A DNA stretch of 64,000 bases, from contig JAMXBB010000008.1 in NCBI GenBank assembly GCA_024138015.1, positions 40,032,010 through 40,096,009 of the forward strand, written 5' to 3'. This stretch comes from Lumnitzera littorea. Taxonomy: Eukaryota > Streptophyta > Magnoliopsida > Myrtales > Combretaceae. Within the stretch, counting starts at the first letter, position 1; every line of letters starts with the position of its first letter. The notes below the pieces were generated by a model that worked only from the letters and a program-made list of their open reading frames with translations, had not been told where the DNA came from and searched no databases. Made by a program: the position numbers and the translations under genes. Of the stretch, positions 11,085-22,953 are shown piece by piece.

Positions 11085-12410
11085 TGCCACCATTCAAAGG
11101 TATCGAACATTACATTGACTTGGTACTCATTGCCGTCTTGCCCAAACAAGCCAGCCTATCGGATGAGTCTTGAGCAAGCTTCTGAACTCCAATGACAAGT
11201 CAATGAATTATTGGAGATAGATTATGTTAGAGAAAGTCTCAGCCCTTATGTTGTACTAACACTTTTAGTGCCAAAAAAGAGTAGAACTTGGCGGATGTAT
11301 GTTGATAGCCAAGCAGTGAACAAGATAACTATAAAATAGAGGTATCTTATCTCCAAGTTAGAAGATATGATGGATGAATTGAGTAGAGTTAAGATCTTTA
11401 GCAAGATTGATCTGAAATCTAGCTGCCATCAAATCTGCATGCCATTAAATCTACATGAGGTCGGGAGATGAGTGGAAGATTGTTTTCAAAACTCGACATG
11501 GACTTTGTGAGTAGATGGTCATGCCATTTGGTTTATTGAATGCCTTGAGCACTTTTATGAGACTGATGAACTATGTGCTAAGACATCTAATGGGGAGGTG
11601 TATCGTAGTGCATTTTGATGACATCCTAGTGTACAGCATTGACATGTCAAGTCACTATGAACATCTCTAAGTTGTGCTAAATGTCCTTCGTACTGCAAGA
11701 TTATTCAGCAACCTTAAGAAGTGTTGTTTTTGCTAGGAGGGAGTAGCATTCTTAAGCTATGTAGTAAGTGGAGAAGGCTTATAAGTGGATGAGAAGAAGA
11801 TTCAAGCAATCGTTGAGTGGCTGACTCTAACTACTTGTGCCAGAGTGAGAAGTTTCCATGGATTGGCTTCCTTCTACTAAAGATTCATCAGGAATTTTAG
11901 CATCCTTGCTATACCACTTACTAAGCTGACAAAAAAGAACATCGATTTTAGATGGAGAGAAAAGGAGGAGAGAAGTTTTGCTGAGATAAATGAAAGGTTG
12001 ACCTCCGCCTCTATACTAATTTTACTTGACTTCAAGAAAATATTTGAGTTAGAGTATAATGTGTTAGGCATTGAGATAGGCAATGTCCTAATGTAGGAAG
12101 GCTGACCAATTGCCTACCATACTGAGAAGCTTAAGGAACCTTAGCTAAACTGCTTTGTATACGATAAAGAACTCTTAGCATTGATCCGGGCATTGCAAGT
12201 ATGGTAGTATTGTCTATTACCAAGAGAATTTGTCGTCTATACTGACTATGAGTCTTTATGGCATCTTCAAAGCAAGACAAAGTTGTCAAAGTGGCAAGTG
12301 AGGTGGGTCTAATTCCTTGAGGGGTTTAACTTCCTAATAAAATATAAATAAGGAAAGAGCAATGTGGTTACAGATGTTCTTTTGAGAAGGCATGCACTCC
12401 TGAATGAACT
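11085..12410 (+). pseudogene. Ty3/gypsy reverse transcriptase and RNase H, broken
   Basis: Reading resumes directly after the AGGAT duplication. Visible in order: GLPPFKGIEHYIDLVL (RT N-terminus), FSKIDLKSSCHQI (near 11392), the catalytic box VHFDDILVYS (11608-11637, Asp-Asp retained), then RNase H wording such as YDKELLALIRALQVW and VVYTDYESLWHLQSK (about 12160-12280). Many stops and shifts interrupt it. In an intact element the product copies the RNA into DNA and degrades the template. Confidence 0.85.
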
Positions 12411-12420
12411 ATAAAGGAGA

Positions 12421-13610
12421 TTGTTTGGGTTTATAAGACTTAAAGAGCAGTACTCTGGGGATCTACAATTCGAACCCATACTTACACGATGTGTCGATGA
12501 AAGGACAGTAGATGAGTATTATGTAAAAGATGGATACTTGTTCCAAGGGGGGAAATTATATGTCCTAACTTGTTCACTAAGGGAATTACTTATCAGGGAA
12601 GCTCATAATGGAGGATTCACCAACATTTTAGGGAGAGAAGAACCTATGAACTATTGAATGATTGTTTCTTCTAGCTAAGAATAAGGTGTAATGTACATTG
12701 AGTTGTAAAGGGTTATGTTGTACGCAAGAGAGATAAATGCTGAGCCGGGCAAGGGAAAGTAATGCCTTTGCTTGTTTCGATGAGACCTTGAATTAAGTTG
12801 AGCATGGACTTTGTTCTTGGATTACCACAAACTACCCAAGGCAAAGATTTTGTGATGGTCATCATGGATAGGTTCAGTAAGATGGTACATTTTGTGCCTT
12901 ACTCCAAAACTAACGATACTTTGGCTATTACTTCTCTTTTCTTGTAGGAAATTGTTAGATTGCACATCATGCTAAGAAGTGTAGCATTCAACAGAGATCC
13001 AAAGTTTTTAAGCCATTTATAGAGAACTTTGTAGTGACGGATGGAGACCAAACTGCTATTTAGTACTTCTTGCCACCCCTAAATGTACATTGGGATCACT
13101 TCTCCGAGCTACAATAGGTAAGAACTTGGCTAATTGGGATGTTTATTTATTAGTGGTTGAATTTGCCTACGATCGAATAGTACATAACACCACAAAGCAG
13201 ACCTCCTTTGAGGTTGTCTATGGCTTCAATCTCCAATTACCCCTCAATTGCACCCTTATACTTAAGTCCAAGCAAGAAGACCTCGACATGAAAGCTCGAT
13301 CACAATCCCTTCAACACATCTATAATAAAGTCACTCGGTGTATCGATCAAGCCACTAGAAGAATGTGAGAGAAGATTAAGGGTAGAACGACTAAGAAATT
13401 CCAACTAGGAGACTTAGTGTAGTTGTACCTCAGTAAGAAAAGGTATTCTAGTAAGTGGAGGAACAAGCTATCTGTAAGAGCTGAAGGACCTTTCAGAACC
13501 CTTCAAAAAATCAATGTTAATGCCTACAGGTTGGAGTTGCTAGAAGATTATGGGTTTTTAACACCTTCGACATTACTAACCTCAGTCCATATCACCTTAA
13601 CGGAGAGCTA
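12421..13610 (+). pseudogene. Ty3/gypsy integrase, broken
   Basis: Open pieces at 12421-12657, 13090-13368 and 13423-13611 carry integrase wording. Visible are the N-terminal region (LIREAHNGGF), the core (SMDFVLGLPQTTQGKDFVMV and MDRFSKMVHF near 12800-12890), then EFAYDRIVHNTTKQTSFEVVYG and the C-terminal GPFRTLQKINVNAYRLEL. A stop or shift separates each piece. No clear chromodomain remains before the polypurine tract. Confidence 0.85.
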
Positions 13611-13653
13611 ATTGAAGACCATTCGGATTTGATCCCAAATCCAAATCAACCCA

Positions 13654-13660
13654 TGGGGAA
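13654..13660 (+). other. Polypurine tract
   Basis: Purine-rich TGGGGAA lies immediately before the 3' LTR start (TGGAAGG). This is the position used to prime plus-strand synthesis, and it supports the LTR boundary. Confidence 0.6.
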
Positions 13661-15069
13661 TGGAAGGAATTAGGCTATTAGGCCTTTAACCCATAGCCAA
13701 GCCCGAAGGCTAGAGAGAATGGCAAGGTGAATCCTCCTACTCCAGCTGACCCTACTAAAACCAAGTATCTCCTTACCAATCAAATTTGCATGCTAAGTTG
13801 TATGACTGCTCACTTTTCGAAGGTTTTGTGCTGAATTGTAAAACGTTGAGACAATAACTAAACCATGCGCATTTACTCACTCATGTTCGAGCTAACCAAT
13901 TACTCAGCATCATTCTTGCCGAGAAACCAAGACAGAGACCCTGGACTAATCCTTAGGTACCCTTGCTCGAACAAGCAATCTGATCATACTCTTTTGTTTG
14001 TATCTTCCAACAACATCACTAATACATCTCTGCGATGTATATAAAACCACGTGTAGAATTAATTACACAAATTATTGTTTTTCTTGAATATTCATTTTTA
14101 CCCTTTGAATTCTTTGTACATTACTTCTTTGGGAAATGCCATTTTTATCTTTTCCCTTTTTTAAGTAAGTTGCCCTAACTTATCGAGCATAAATTGCCTT
14201 GTACTTATAATCGGAACGACAGCTTAACATTGATACATTGAGCATTTTCCTTCCTTAAATAATGCTTTTTTTACTCTCACTTTACTCCTATCCTAACTCT
14301 TAAGTAAGGTTAGGTGGCGAATAACCTCATTAAATCAACTCGTGTGTCATATCGAGTTGTGTCATAAGTCCTCGGAAGTTCCTCTGATGCGTCATATCCA
14401 TTGGAGCTGTTTGTGGGTTTTGCTTACTCTTTCATTTATCTTTCATGCCTTTTTATGCATTTCACCATCTCCTTTTTCAAGCTTTCGGCAAGCTTGGACT
14501 CATCTTGATAGGAATCAGCCTATAACTATCTCCAAGCCAAGGCCAACTTATCCCAAGTCAAGGCTGATCAACTCTTACTGAGGACAAATAGATGCCAAAA
14601 GGATGAGATGATATGGCTACGGTAGTGGGTTCCAAAACCAAGAATGGGTAGACTCTTTTGGCATGTCTTGGAAGGAATAGGATCCGAATCGAGTAGGGTC
14701 AACAATTGGATGTCCGGGTTTGGGAAGGAGTCCTCAAAGTCTTACATTGCTTGACCAAGACATCAAAAAGGTCAACCCATAATTGCTGAGTTCTAGAATT
14801 AGTTAGCATTAGTCTCTCTATGCCGTGTCGAATGGTTTTCTAATCTTGAGTGCTAGATCGTGTGGTCCTTAAGCTTCTCAGCAAACTACAAACTTGATAT
14901 TGAGTGGATCCTTTTATTCTTCTCATCCTTCTGGTACCTGCTCAATCTCAACAAGAGTTGATCAGCCTTGGCTTGGGACGGGTCGACCTCAACTTAGATA
15001 TAGTTGGAGGTTGATTCCTATCACATCCTTACGGCCGACCTTGTCTATCCTTAGCTGCGTTACACATTA
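13661..15069 (+). repeat. 3' LTR of the gypsy element, interrupted
   Basis: It matches the 5' LTR in two parts, 13661-14505 and 15024-15069, with the 518-bp insertion between. The last part aligns with 'catctctatgactggcc' to 'acacatca' of the 5' LTR, placing the end at 15069. Confidence 0.85.
14506..15023. mobile_element. 518-bp element with ~105-bp terminal inverted repeats
   Basis: It starts TGATAGGAATCA and ends TGATTCCTATCA. The first ~105 bases align with the reverse complement of the last ~105; for example 'aaggctgatcaactctt' occurs ~55 bp from each end in opposite orientation, and 'aggatgaga' ~90 bp from each end. It sits precisely in the gypsy 3' LTR between CATCT (14501-14505) and CATCC (15024-15028), a near-perfect 5-bp duplication. 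It has no coding capacity. It is a non-autonomous, MITE-like insertion. The long TIRs suggest a Mutator-like or foldback origin, but a 9-bp duplication is not seen, so the superfamily is open. Confidence 0.75.
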
Positions 15070-15099
15070 TATCTAGTCTAAATCATTTTTAAGTTCTTA

Positions 15100-16300
15100 C
15101 TTCCTCTCCTAAACTTTTTCTTTTACGAAACTAACGCTTTCTTATTGTCCATCTTTGTAGGTAGTATAACCAATATTTGAGAGTTAACCATCACATTTTG
15201 AGTGGCTACCATCTTAAACTTACCACAATTAGCAAATTAACTCAATTTAAAGAGGATCTCTTTACTACTTAAGCCGTAGTTGCTTACAACCGAGGGTCAA
15301 AAGTTAGCAATTGTAACTTGAGGACTAGATCTTGAACTAATAACAATCATCAAATCGGCATGGTTTAAATAGGGTAAACTCTTTATCGCTCAGATTATGA
15401 TTGTTTGCCAACTGAAGGTCAAAAGCTTGTAGTAATAACTTGAGGACCAGATCTCGTCCTTGCACCAATTAGCAAATTGGCATAGTTTAAAGAGTGTAGA
15501 CTCTTTACTGCCCGAACTCTAACTGTTTGTAAACCGAGGGCTAACGATGATCGATCTTCATCAATGGGTGACAATGGAGAGGTATAATGCTTGGGTGATG
15601 TGTGGCATCCTTTTGTAATCTCCAAAAAACCAATTACAACTTGTAATATAAATTGAACATAAGTTTGAGTCATAAAGTCATGCACATACGAACACATGAG
15701 AGGCGAGCGCGAGTCTTACACATGAGATGAACTAAACATGAGGCTTGGATGTTAATACATGAGAGTAAAATACAAGCCATAAACATGAGCCTTAATCATG
15801 ATGTGAGCTTTGAATTTGGTATAAATCTTGAATATGACATAATCCCCAAACGTAACATGAGCCTTTGTTGTGAAATAAATCTTGAACATGTCACAAGCGT
15901 TGAATATGATATAATACAAGGCTTAAACATGACACGAGGCTAGAACACATTGCAAGGCCTAAGTGCAACATGAGGGCTAAGCAAGACATGAGGCCTTGAC
16001 ACAACATGAGGTCTAAGCATGATGTGAAGCCTAAGCACCACATGACTCTTCAACATGACTTGATGTTTGAACATCATGTAAGGTGTGAACTCCACATAAC
16101 CCTTGAACACAACATGAGGCTTGCGCATCATATAGGCCTTAAATTCATAGCACTTGATATGTAAATAGAAAGCAAGTAGTCAAATCATAAGCCTTCTTAA
16201 CATAAATGTGAAAAGACACAAGCCCATTACACGAGCTAAGCATAAGGCATTGAACATTAATCTTCTAACATGAACATATGTGCTGGAACATATGAGTTAA
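15100..16300. repeat. Left inverted arm with degenerate tandem repeats
   Basis: The outer part (15125-15560) holds repeated ~110-bp blocks around 'gagggtcaaaagt' and 'aattagcaaat'. The inner part (15720-16300) is a degenerate ~20-bp tandem motif around ACATGAGGC / AACATGAG. Its strongest inverted match is 16170-16290 against 20150-20270, sharing 'tagtcaaatcat', 'agccttcttaacataaa' and 'attaatcttctaacatgaac'. Catgag-type repeats continue past 16300 to ~16530 without an obvious partner. Confidence 0.7.
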
Positions 16301-17889
16301 ACATTCATGATGTGAGGCTTAATCTAAATATGAGCTTTGTACATAAGAATTGAATATGAGTCCTCTAGCATAAACACACGTAAGGTGAACATATGAGTTG
16401 AACACAATTTCTTTGATATGAACACACATAAGCATTTGTAGGTCGAACGTGTAAATTGATCATGAACTTGGTAACATGTGAATTGAACATTATCATGAGC
16501 ATGTAAGTTGAGCATGAGTCCTTTGATATGAGCATGAATGAGTCAAATCTTTTAGTTAAACATGATTCCTTAATAAAACTTCATTCCTCATACTACCTTT
16601 ATCATTTTTTCTTCAACTTTCCACTTGTATAGTTGTACGATTTCTATCCCATTTGCACTTCACTTTGCTACCTCACTTACTTTCCTTAGTTTTCACATGT
16701 AATTAACCCTTCCTCCTCTCCCAAGTGGTAGCAACTACATGTAGGCATTGCTGCTACTTTCAAAAACCAATAAGAGGAGGCAACATGACATTATATAGGA
16801 GTAGTCTCATATGTTGAACAACTCTAATAGTGTTATCCTTAAAATCGAGCAAACGAGCATATAGTAAATCAGCGTAGTGTATCAAACATTAGGAGTACTT
16901 ATGTATCATGTGTTGCATACGCATTGAGCCATGTATGTACGTACACTTCGAGTATCGTGAGCATACGTGCATCAAGCCTTGTGAACACGTGCACAATGAA
17001 TACTATGCATAAGGAGTATCATATAAAGAAAAATATTATAAGTAATGATCATCATTACACAAGAATAACCTCTTCATATACCGCATCCATTTATAATTTT
17101 CTTCCCCTAGTTATTAACATGTGGAGAAGGGGCAAGTCGACGAGTCTTGATGCACCTCATTTCCTCGTGACACCATTGAGGACCCAGTGCTACGTCATAG
17201 TACACTAATCTTTGAAGTCACAATACTGCTTATGGTAGACATTATCTTAGGCCTTATTTCATGTAATCTTCTTGATCACTCGATTGTAACTCTTATATTT
17301 CCTTATAAGTATGAGCTGCAATTGAATATATAGAATCAATAACAATGAAGTTCATTGATCAACTTTCATGCTCTTTTATCTCCTTGACACTTTCATCAAC
17401 TTTTATGAAAGTATCTTATCATTACGCATTTAGGGGAAATATCTATTCACTTAGCAGTAGTGTACTAGATAATAAAGTAGTAGGGTAGCTTCGATCCCCT
17501 TAATGACTTGCAATGTTTTGACAAATAGTGAGAAGCATACCTTAAGGACTTTATGTACTTAGGAGCAATGCCTCATCTAAGCAGCGCTATTATCTAGTAT
17601 AAAGTAGTAAAATTGCTTTGTTCTCTTCTTTCTTCTTAAAAACGACACCACATGGTAGGGAGCAAAGGCTCGATCATTAGCTCATAGTAATATCAGAATC
17701 TTCGATGTGTTCAACCTTGGTAATAGTAGGTAGATCTTTAGCTCGAAGCACCTTTCCCATACCGTAGCGACTTGGAAAAGGCTGAGTGATAAGAGGAATA
17801 CATTAACTTGAAGGAGTGCCTTTAGGAGTGCCACCACTTGCTCCATTAGGATGATTTTTCACCACCTTCTATTTGGTAGGAATGCTGAT

Positions 17890-19917
17890 CTTATCCTTAC
17901 CCCTTTGCTCTTATAAGATTAAGAAAAGTAAGAAGAGTAAACTTAAAGAAAATGTTAGTGTATAAAAGAAAAAAAAAGAGAGGGAAGAAGAGGAAAAGTG
18001 TATTGACAATGCTACCTCATGAATGCAGCTAAGCTTAGGTTGTCTAATGATCAATGGGGGGAGATGGTGAGCATTCATTTTGTGTTTTAACCTGAGCATC
18101 ATTGAATGATTTCACACTATTAGATGATTTTGGGTCTTCTTTGAGCCAGAAGTGAAATTCATATCTCCAAATGACTATTTTAGGCAAATCCTCTTTAGCT
18201 GTCTCCGAGACATACTTCTTAAACCCATCCAAGCAATTTTTTCAATACGTAAGCTAGCTACTTGAAGTAACCCCATAACGACTCATGGAAGGAAAGAATA
18301 ATTCTTATCCTTTTATAAATGTTCTTTCAACTCTCAAGTTTGAATGCTTTGCAGCACTCATCAAAACTTTGATTAATGACCAAATCATAAGGTACTCCTT
18401 GATCAAACCCCAATTGTTGAGTAACTCAGTCAGGTGGATATTTCATAACACTACACTCAAGAAAACAATTAGAAGCATCAACCCAATCATGAAGCGACAA
18501 AAGGCCCTTCAGTGTACTCTATAAGATGAACTTTATCTCAACATTAGAAAGCTCATCATGAAGCCCTATCAAGTTTACGAAGTCCTTCGAACCTGAAGGG
18601 TAGATTTATGAGTACCATTCATATCCAAGCAATTCCTTTGTGTATGGACGAAAACTGAACTCTTAGTAAGCATCAATGACATTCTTCAAAGTACTTAGGA
18701 GTTTTCTATTGATCCATCTCCAAGCTTGGGCCCTAACAGCATTAGAATGTGTAAGGGGGAAACCAGAATATCTCCTATAACACTCACAAAAGAACATATG
18801 GAGAAAAATTAGGCCTACATATGACACCACAATATATGTCCCTTATGAGTGTATTAAAGCTTTATGAAAGAGGTCCAAGTGCCTATATAAGGAACCCAAG
18901 TAGAAGGGCCTTAAGGTAAAACATTCCCCTCACTTAATGCGAATAGCCAAGTGGAAGAGTTGAGGACTAACACCTTTTTCAAGGCCCTTTGGAAACACGA
19001 ATGATGATAACCAACAAGCAATGAAAGCTTCCAATTCATACTTGAAATGTAAAACAAGATAGATCAAGTTAGGGTTATAAAGTGAACATCAACAAGAAAG
19101 GGTAAATGATGACTATGCCACATCAAAATGTAGGAACTTACTTGCATTGATATCGAAGCCCCATCATATCACCCTTATCTAACCCAAAGAAATGCTTGAT
19201 CCATGCACTAAGTGTACCATGCTTGGGAGTAACTAAAGCCTCTTTTTTGTCCACTTCTAATAGTTTAATTAGTACCTGATGATCCTCCAAGATTGAAGTT
19301 GTCGTGATGTCAGTTAATCCAAGATTAGAAAAACCCAGAAGGATAGTAACATCCTTCAATACTAGAGTGATCTTACCCCATGCTGTCACAAAGGTATGTG
19401 ACTGAGTACTCTAACGAGACATGATAGCTTGCCAAGTCTCTATCTCTTATGGGCAATGCAAGGTTAAATGAGAAGACACCCATATGGGATTGTGTACCTC
19501 TACCTCTTCCAAAATGGATTTATATGTTGAATTCTTGAAAATGTATGTCACCCAAGATAACCATCCATTTACTAAGTGCTTCTGGCCATCGAAACTACTC
19601 TCTAAAAGAGGGATTTCTTTCTTTTCATTTCTAAAATGCAAAACAAAATCTATTTCTATCTTATGTACTGGAGGTTCTTATCTTATGAAATGTAGCTTAC
19701 TATCCTTAGGTGGATGTTGATGTGTATCTCACCTCTTTATATATCGCCAAAAGCAATCACCTTCGATAATTAGTTCTACCCATTTGTCCCAAGGTAAGGG
19801 GAGTGTTGGAATGTGATCCTTAAAATATGCAAAAACTTCATTGTTCTTATTAGAATTGTTACTACGAGAATGGCTCTTCTTAGATTCTTTGCCCATGTCA
19901 ATGACCCGTAAAGGCAA
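17890..19917 (-). pseudogene. Plant mobile domain (PMD) gene, broken
   Basis: Reading the minus strand with shifts gives, in order: an N-terminal part from 19917 (ending LPLPWDKWVELIIEG); GWLSWVTYIFKN near 19570; the hallmark box WGKITLVLKDVTILLGFSNL near 19375-19320, which matches the family's usual [F/W]GE-TLxLxDVxxLLGL; then LSAWIKHFFG, LGSLYRHLDLFHKAL near 18860-18900, and a ragged C-terminal part to about 17900. PMD proteins (MAIN/MAIL1 relatives in plants) have a role in silencing in their host-gene forms and are also spread by transposons. Several stops and frameshifts exclude function here. The arms on both sides indicate it travelled inside the foldback element. Confidence 0.65.
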
Positions 19918-20139
19918 TAGTGATGTCTATATGCAAGTATGAAAGAAAGTGAGCACTTACAAATAAAGGGAAGTAAGAGAGTCAATAGAAATAAGGTGCA
20001 TTCAAAAAGTATGACATCCACTTATGAAAACAAAAGATAACAAATATGTACAAGGACTCTTGCAATGTATAATGACAACAAGCAATTCACATAAGAGATT
20101 AGTGATACCATGCCCAACTTACGTGCTTATGATGATGCT

Positions 20140-21590
20140 TAACTAATATATTCTAGTACATGTGTTCATGTTAGAAGATTAATAGTCAATACCTCATGCT
20201 TAGCCCTTTGTGTGATGGGCTTATGTCTTTTGATGTTTATGTTAAGAAGGCTCATGATTTGACTACATGCATTCCTGCTCACCATGTTTATGTCATGAAT
20301 TGTTGGACCTCACATTGCGCTCAAGCATTGTATTGCATTTAGGCCTTACGTTAAGTCATGCTCAAGACTTATGACTTGTTCAAGATTTATTTTACATGCA
20401 AGACTTATGTGACATTTTGATGTCAAGTTAAAGGCTTACCTCAAGTTCAAGGCTCACATCATGGTTTAGCTTATGTTTGATTCTCATGATTAAATTACAT
20501 TTAAGGCTTGTGATTATAGCTTTTGCTTACTTACATTCAACCTTAATGTTCAAGACTCACATTCAATATTCATATGCGACCCTTATGTTCACTCATGGTT
20601 AAGGCTCATGTATTAAGGCTTATGTTTGATGTACATGATGAGACTCATGTTAAGCTTAAACGCCAAAAGTGTTATATTCAGTTTACATACTCAACTCGTG
20701 TGTGCTCATATAGAAAGTTCAAAAGTGCTCATGTTAAAAGCCCACATATACTCGTACTAAAGAGACTGTTGAATTGAAGTCTTTAATGCTTGTGTGTTCA
20801 TGCATAAGATTTATGTCTTGTTTTTGTGTGCTGAGGTCATGGACTCATGCTTAATTCTCACACGCTTATATTTAAGGTTCACGTTCAAGTTCACATTTTA
20901 TGGTTATATGGAAGCCTTATAGTTATTTTGCATGATTAGCCCATAAATGTTTGTATTGAGGGGTAGTCAAGCTCATTTTACATATTACCTCATAAGTGCT
21001 TACGTTAAAGGGAGGTTATGTTTAACTCAAGTTTGTTACTCTCATATACTCATCTCTAAGACTCTTGTTCAAATTGCATGTGCTCAGCTCACGCTCGACT
21101 CTTACATGCTCGTGTGTACATGTCCTTACGACCCAAGACTCATGATTCAATTCATAATTTAAGTTACAATTGGTTTCAAGGCCATACATGACCCAAGTAT
21201 TATACCTCTTTACTATCACCTGTTGATGAACATTGGTACTCAAGTTATGATCACAGACTTTTGACCCTTAGTTAGCAAACAATCATGGTTTGAGCAGTAA
21301 AGAGTCTACCCTCTTTAAACCGTACCGATTTGCTAACTATTACTAGTTCGAGATGTGGTCCTTAAGTTGCAATTGCTGACTTTTGACCCTCGGTTGTAGG
21401 AAATTGTGGTTTAGGTGAGAAAGAGGTCCTCTTTAAATGAACCGATTTGCTAATTGCAGCAAGTTCAAGATAGTGGCTACCTAAAACGTGATTATAGACT
21501 TTCAAATATTGGAAATGCTACCTATAGAAGATGGACAATGAGAAGATATTAGTTTCACATCGAAAAAGTAGAGTAAAAAGACATGAGAAT
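20140..21590. repeat. Right inverted arm of the PMD element
   Basis: The reverse complement matches the left arm. It holds 'acatgagcctt'-type repeats read as 'aaggctcatgt' on this strand, then the ~110-bp blocks at 21230-21480 ('gacttttgaccct', 'gatttgctaa'), and ends near 'ttgtccatctt' read in reverse at about 21525. The arm is ~250 bp longer than its partner. Confidence 0.7.
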
Positions 21591-22223
21591 ATTTGCAATG
21601 GAGACACATATTTCCTTCTCCTATTCCTTGTAAAACCCAGGATTCATATATTAATATTCATCTCACATACTATAGCGAAGGTCAATTCACAAAATTTATC
21701 CTTATTGCATTAAAAAAAAAAAAAAACCCATTACCCAAACATCATCAAGTCTGTTTTCACAATGGGACCAACATCAAAAGCGATCATATGTTATACATTG
21801 TCAAATAATCAGTGCAAGTATGGAAGCTAGATGGAAAATTATTCATAAGTAGAGACACATTTGTCTTTATTGAGAGGAACTAAAAAGGCAAGTGGCTAGT
21901 TCCATTCAAACTCATCAAAACCAAAAGGAACAAAATATTTTCTGGTATCATCTTATTAATAATGCTAGTATTGTAGGGGAGATTGAAACCTAAAAGGTTT
22001 AGACTATTATTTCTTTGATATGTCATTGATACCAATGAAAGGAGTAAGTGACGATCTTTGTTTGATTGCCAATAGGTAACTATTTCAATTACTATGGGAA
22101 CCTCCATACTCAGTTGGTAATTTGGATTGTTAATTTATGTATTGTTACTCCTAACTCCAATCAAAGAAGCTCGTGAAGCCATTGAAACACATTACAACTT
22201 GTGTCGTCAATTAACCATCAAAA
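21591..22223. other. Intergenic, nothing recognised
   Basis: AT-rich sequence between the PMD element and the PPR fragment. A run of A lies at about 21711-21726. No gene is supported. Confidence 0.4.
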
Positions 22224-22683
22224 TTGAACATCATAAAGTCAACCTACAATTTTGCTCACCTTAATTACCTCACCTATATAACTTCTGTTTCTAGTAATCC
22301 TTACTTGGAATTGCAACCAAACCCTTTGTTAAATGACCTCCAAGTGTTTGATGATTTATTCAACTGGACCATAGTATCCCTTTTAGCATTTCTCAACTGC
22401 ATTGCCAAGTAAAACTACCATTAAAAAAATATTATATTTATTCACAAAAGTACTCTCTTCAAATATAAGGCCAAATGAATTTACATTTGGTATTATCATC
22501 CATTCTACTGTTAAGCTCAAAAAACTTATCACATGCAAACAACTTTATGCTTGTGACATAAAAATAGGACTCCACTCAAATGTCTAAGTGGGTAGTGCAA
22601 TTTTGGATTTCTATGCTAAGTTAAGCACCATTAAAGAAGCTTAAAGAGCTTTTGAAGATCTCAACGATCCAAACGAGGTATGA
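22224..22683 (+). pseudogene. PPR-protein fragment (PLS type), broken
   Basis: The first piece (22224-22410) reads VFDDLFNWTIVSLLAFLNCI. After a shift near 22405 a second reads LFTKVLSSNIRPNEFTFGI, then KQLYACDIKIGLHSNV, stop, VGSAILDFYAKLSTIKEA, stop, RAFEDLNDPNEV. This is the phrase pattern of P-L-S pentatricopeptide repeats (xxRPNEFTF; KQLHA; GLxSNVxVGxAxxDxYAK; AxRxFxxxxxxNEVSW). Such proteins act in organelle RNA editing and processing. At least one frameshift and stops near 22588 and 22648 make it a remnant of about four motifs. It lies in the transposon block between the PMD element and repeat C, and may be a captured or stranded gene piece. Confidence 0.7.
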
Positions 22684-22915
22684 ATGTTGAGGAAGCATCA
22701 AGTAGTCTTTATTTAGACTTCAAAAAGGAGCAAGCACTTTCACATGAGGATGTCACTTACTGGTCGTATTGTTAAAAATTAAATGAACTATTTGTTTTTT
22801 TTTTTTTCTAAGCTATACTATAACTTGAGACTAAAAAAAAATATAATAAAATCAAGTTAGGTTCTTAGTTCATGTTTAACACATGTCAAACGTATAAGAA
22901 CCCATGCTCGAGAAG

Positions 22916-22953
<38 letters not shown>

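Larger units (their letters stand above)
4976..15069 (+). mobile_element. Ty3/gypsy LTR retrotransposon, decayed, with two nested insertions
   Basis: The element has the full canonical order: 5' LTR (4976-5863), tRNA-Met-type primer site (5867), gag, protease, reverse transcriptase, RNase H, integrase, polypurine tract (13654-13660) and 3' LTR (13661-15069). The order RT-RNase H-integrase is that of Ty3/gypsy elements, and the integrase wording resembles chromoviruses; the lineage is not settled. Flanking target copies are GATCT (4971-4975) and TATCT (15070-15074), four of five matching. All frames contain many stops and frameshifts, so it is non-autonomous. Two later insertions interrupt it: one inside pol (7982-11079) and one in the right LTR (14506-15023). 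Removing both leaves about 6.5 kb. Confidence 0.88.
15100..21590 (-). mobile_element. Foldback DNA transposon carrying a plant-mobile-domain gene
   Basis: Two long arms (about 15100-16300 and 20140-21590) are inverted copies of each other and enclose ~3.8 kb with a broken plant-mobile-domain gene on the minus strand. Plant mobile domain genes are known passengers or components of plant transposons, including Mutator-like ones. The outer ends cannot be fixed: the left end abuts the gypsy insertion (15074), so its tip may lie before 4976, and similarity fades near 21590 on the right. No transposase was recognised. The region 16300-17890 inside it shows degraded catgag-type repeats and short open frames only. 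Confidence 0.6.

Noticed and set aside
15720..16530. Possible CRISPR-like array (regularly recurring catgag motif)
   Set aside because: Units vary in length and sequence, there are no unique spacers, and the tract is an inverted arm of a plant transposon.
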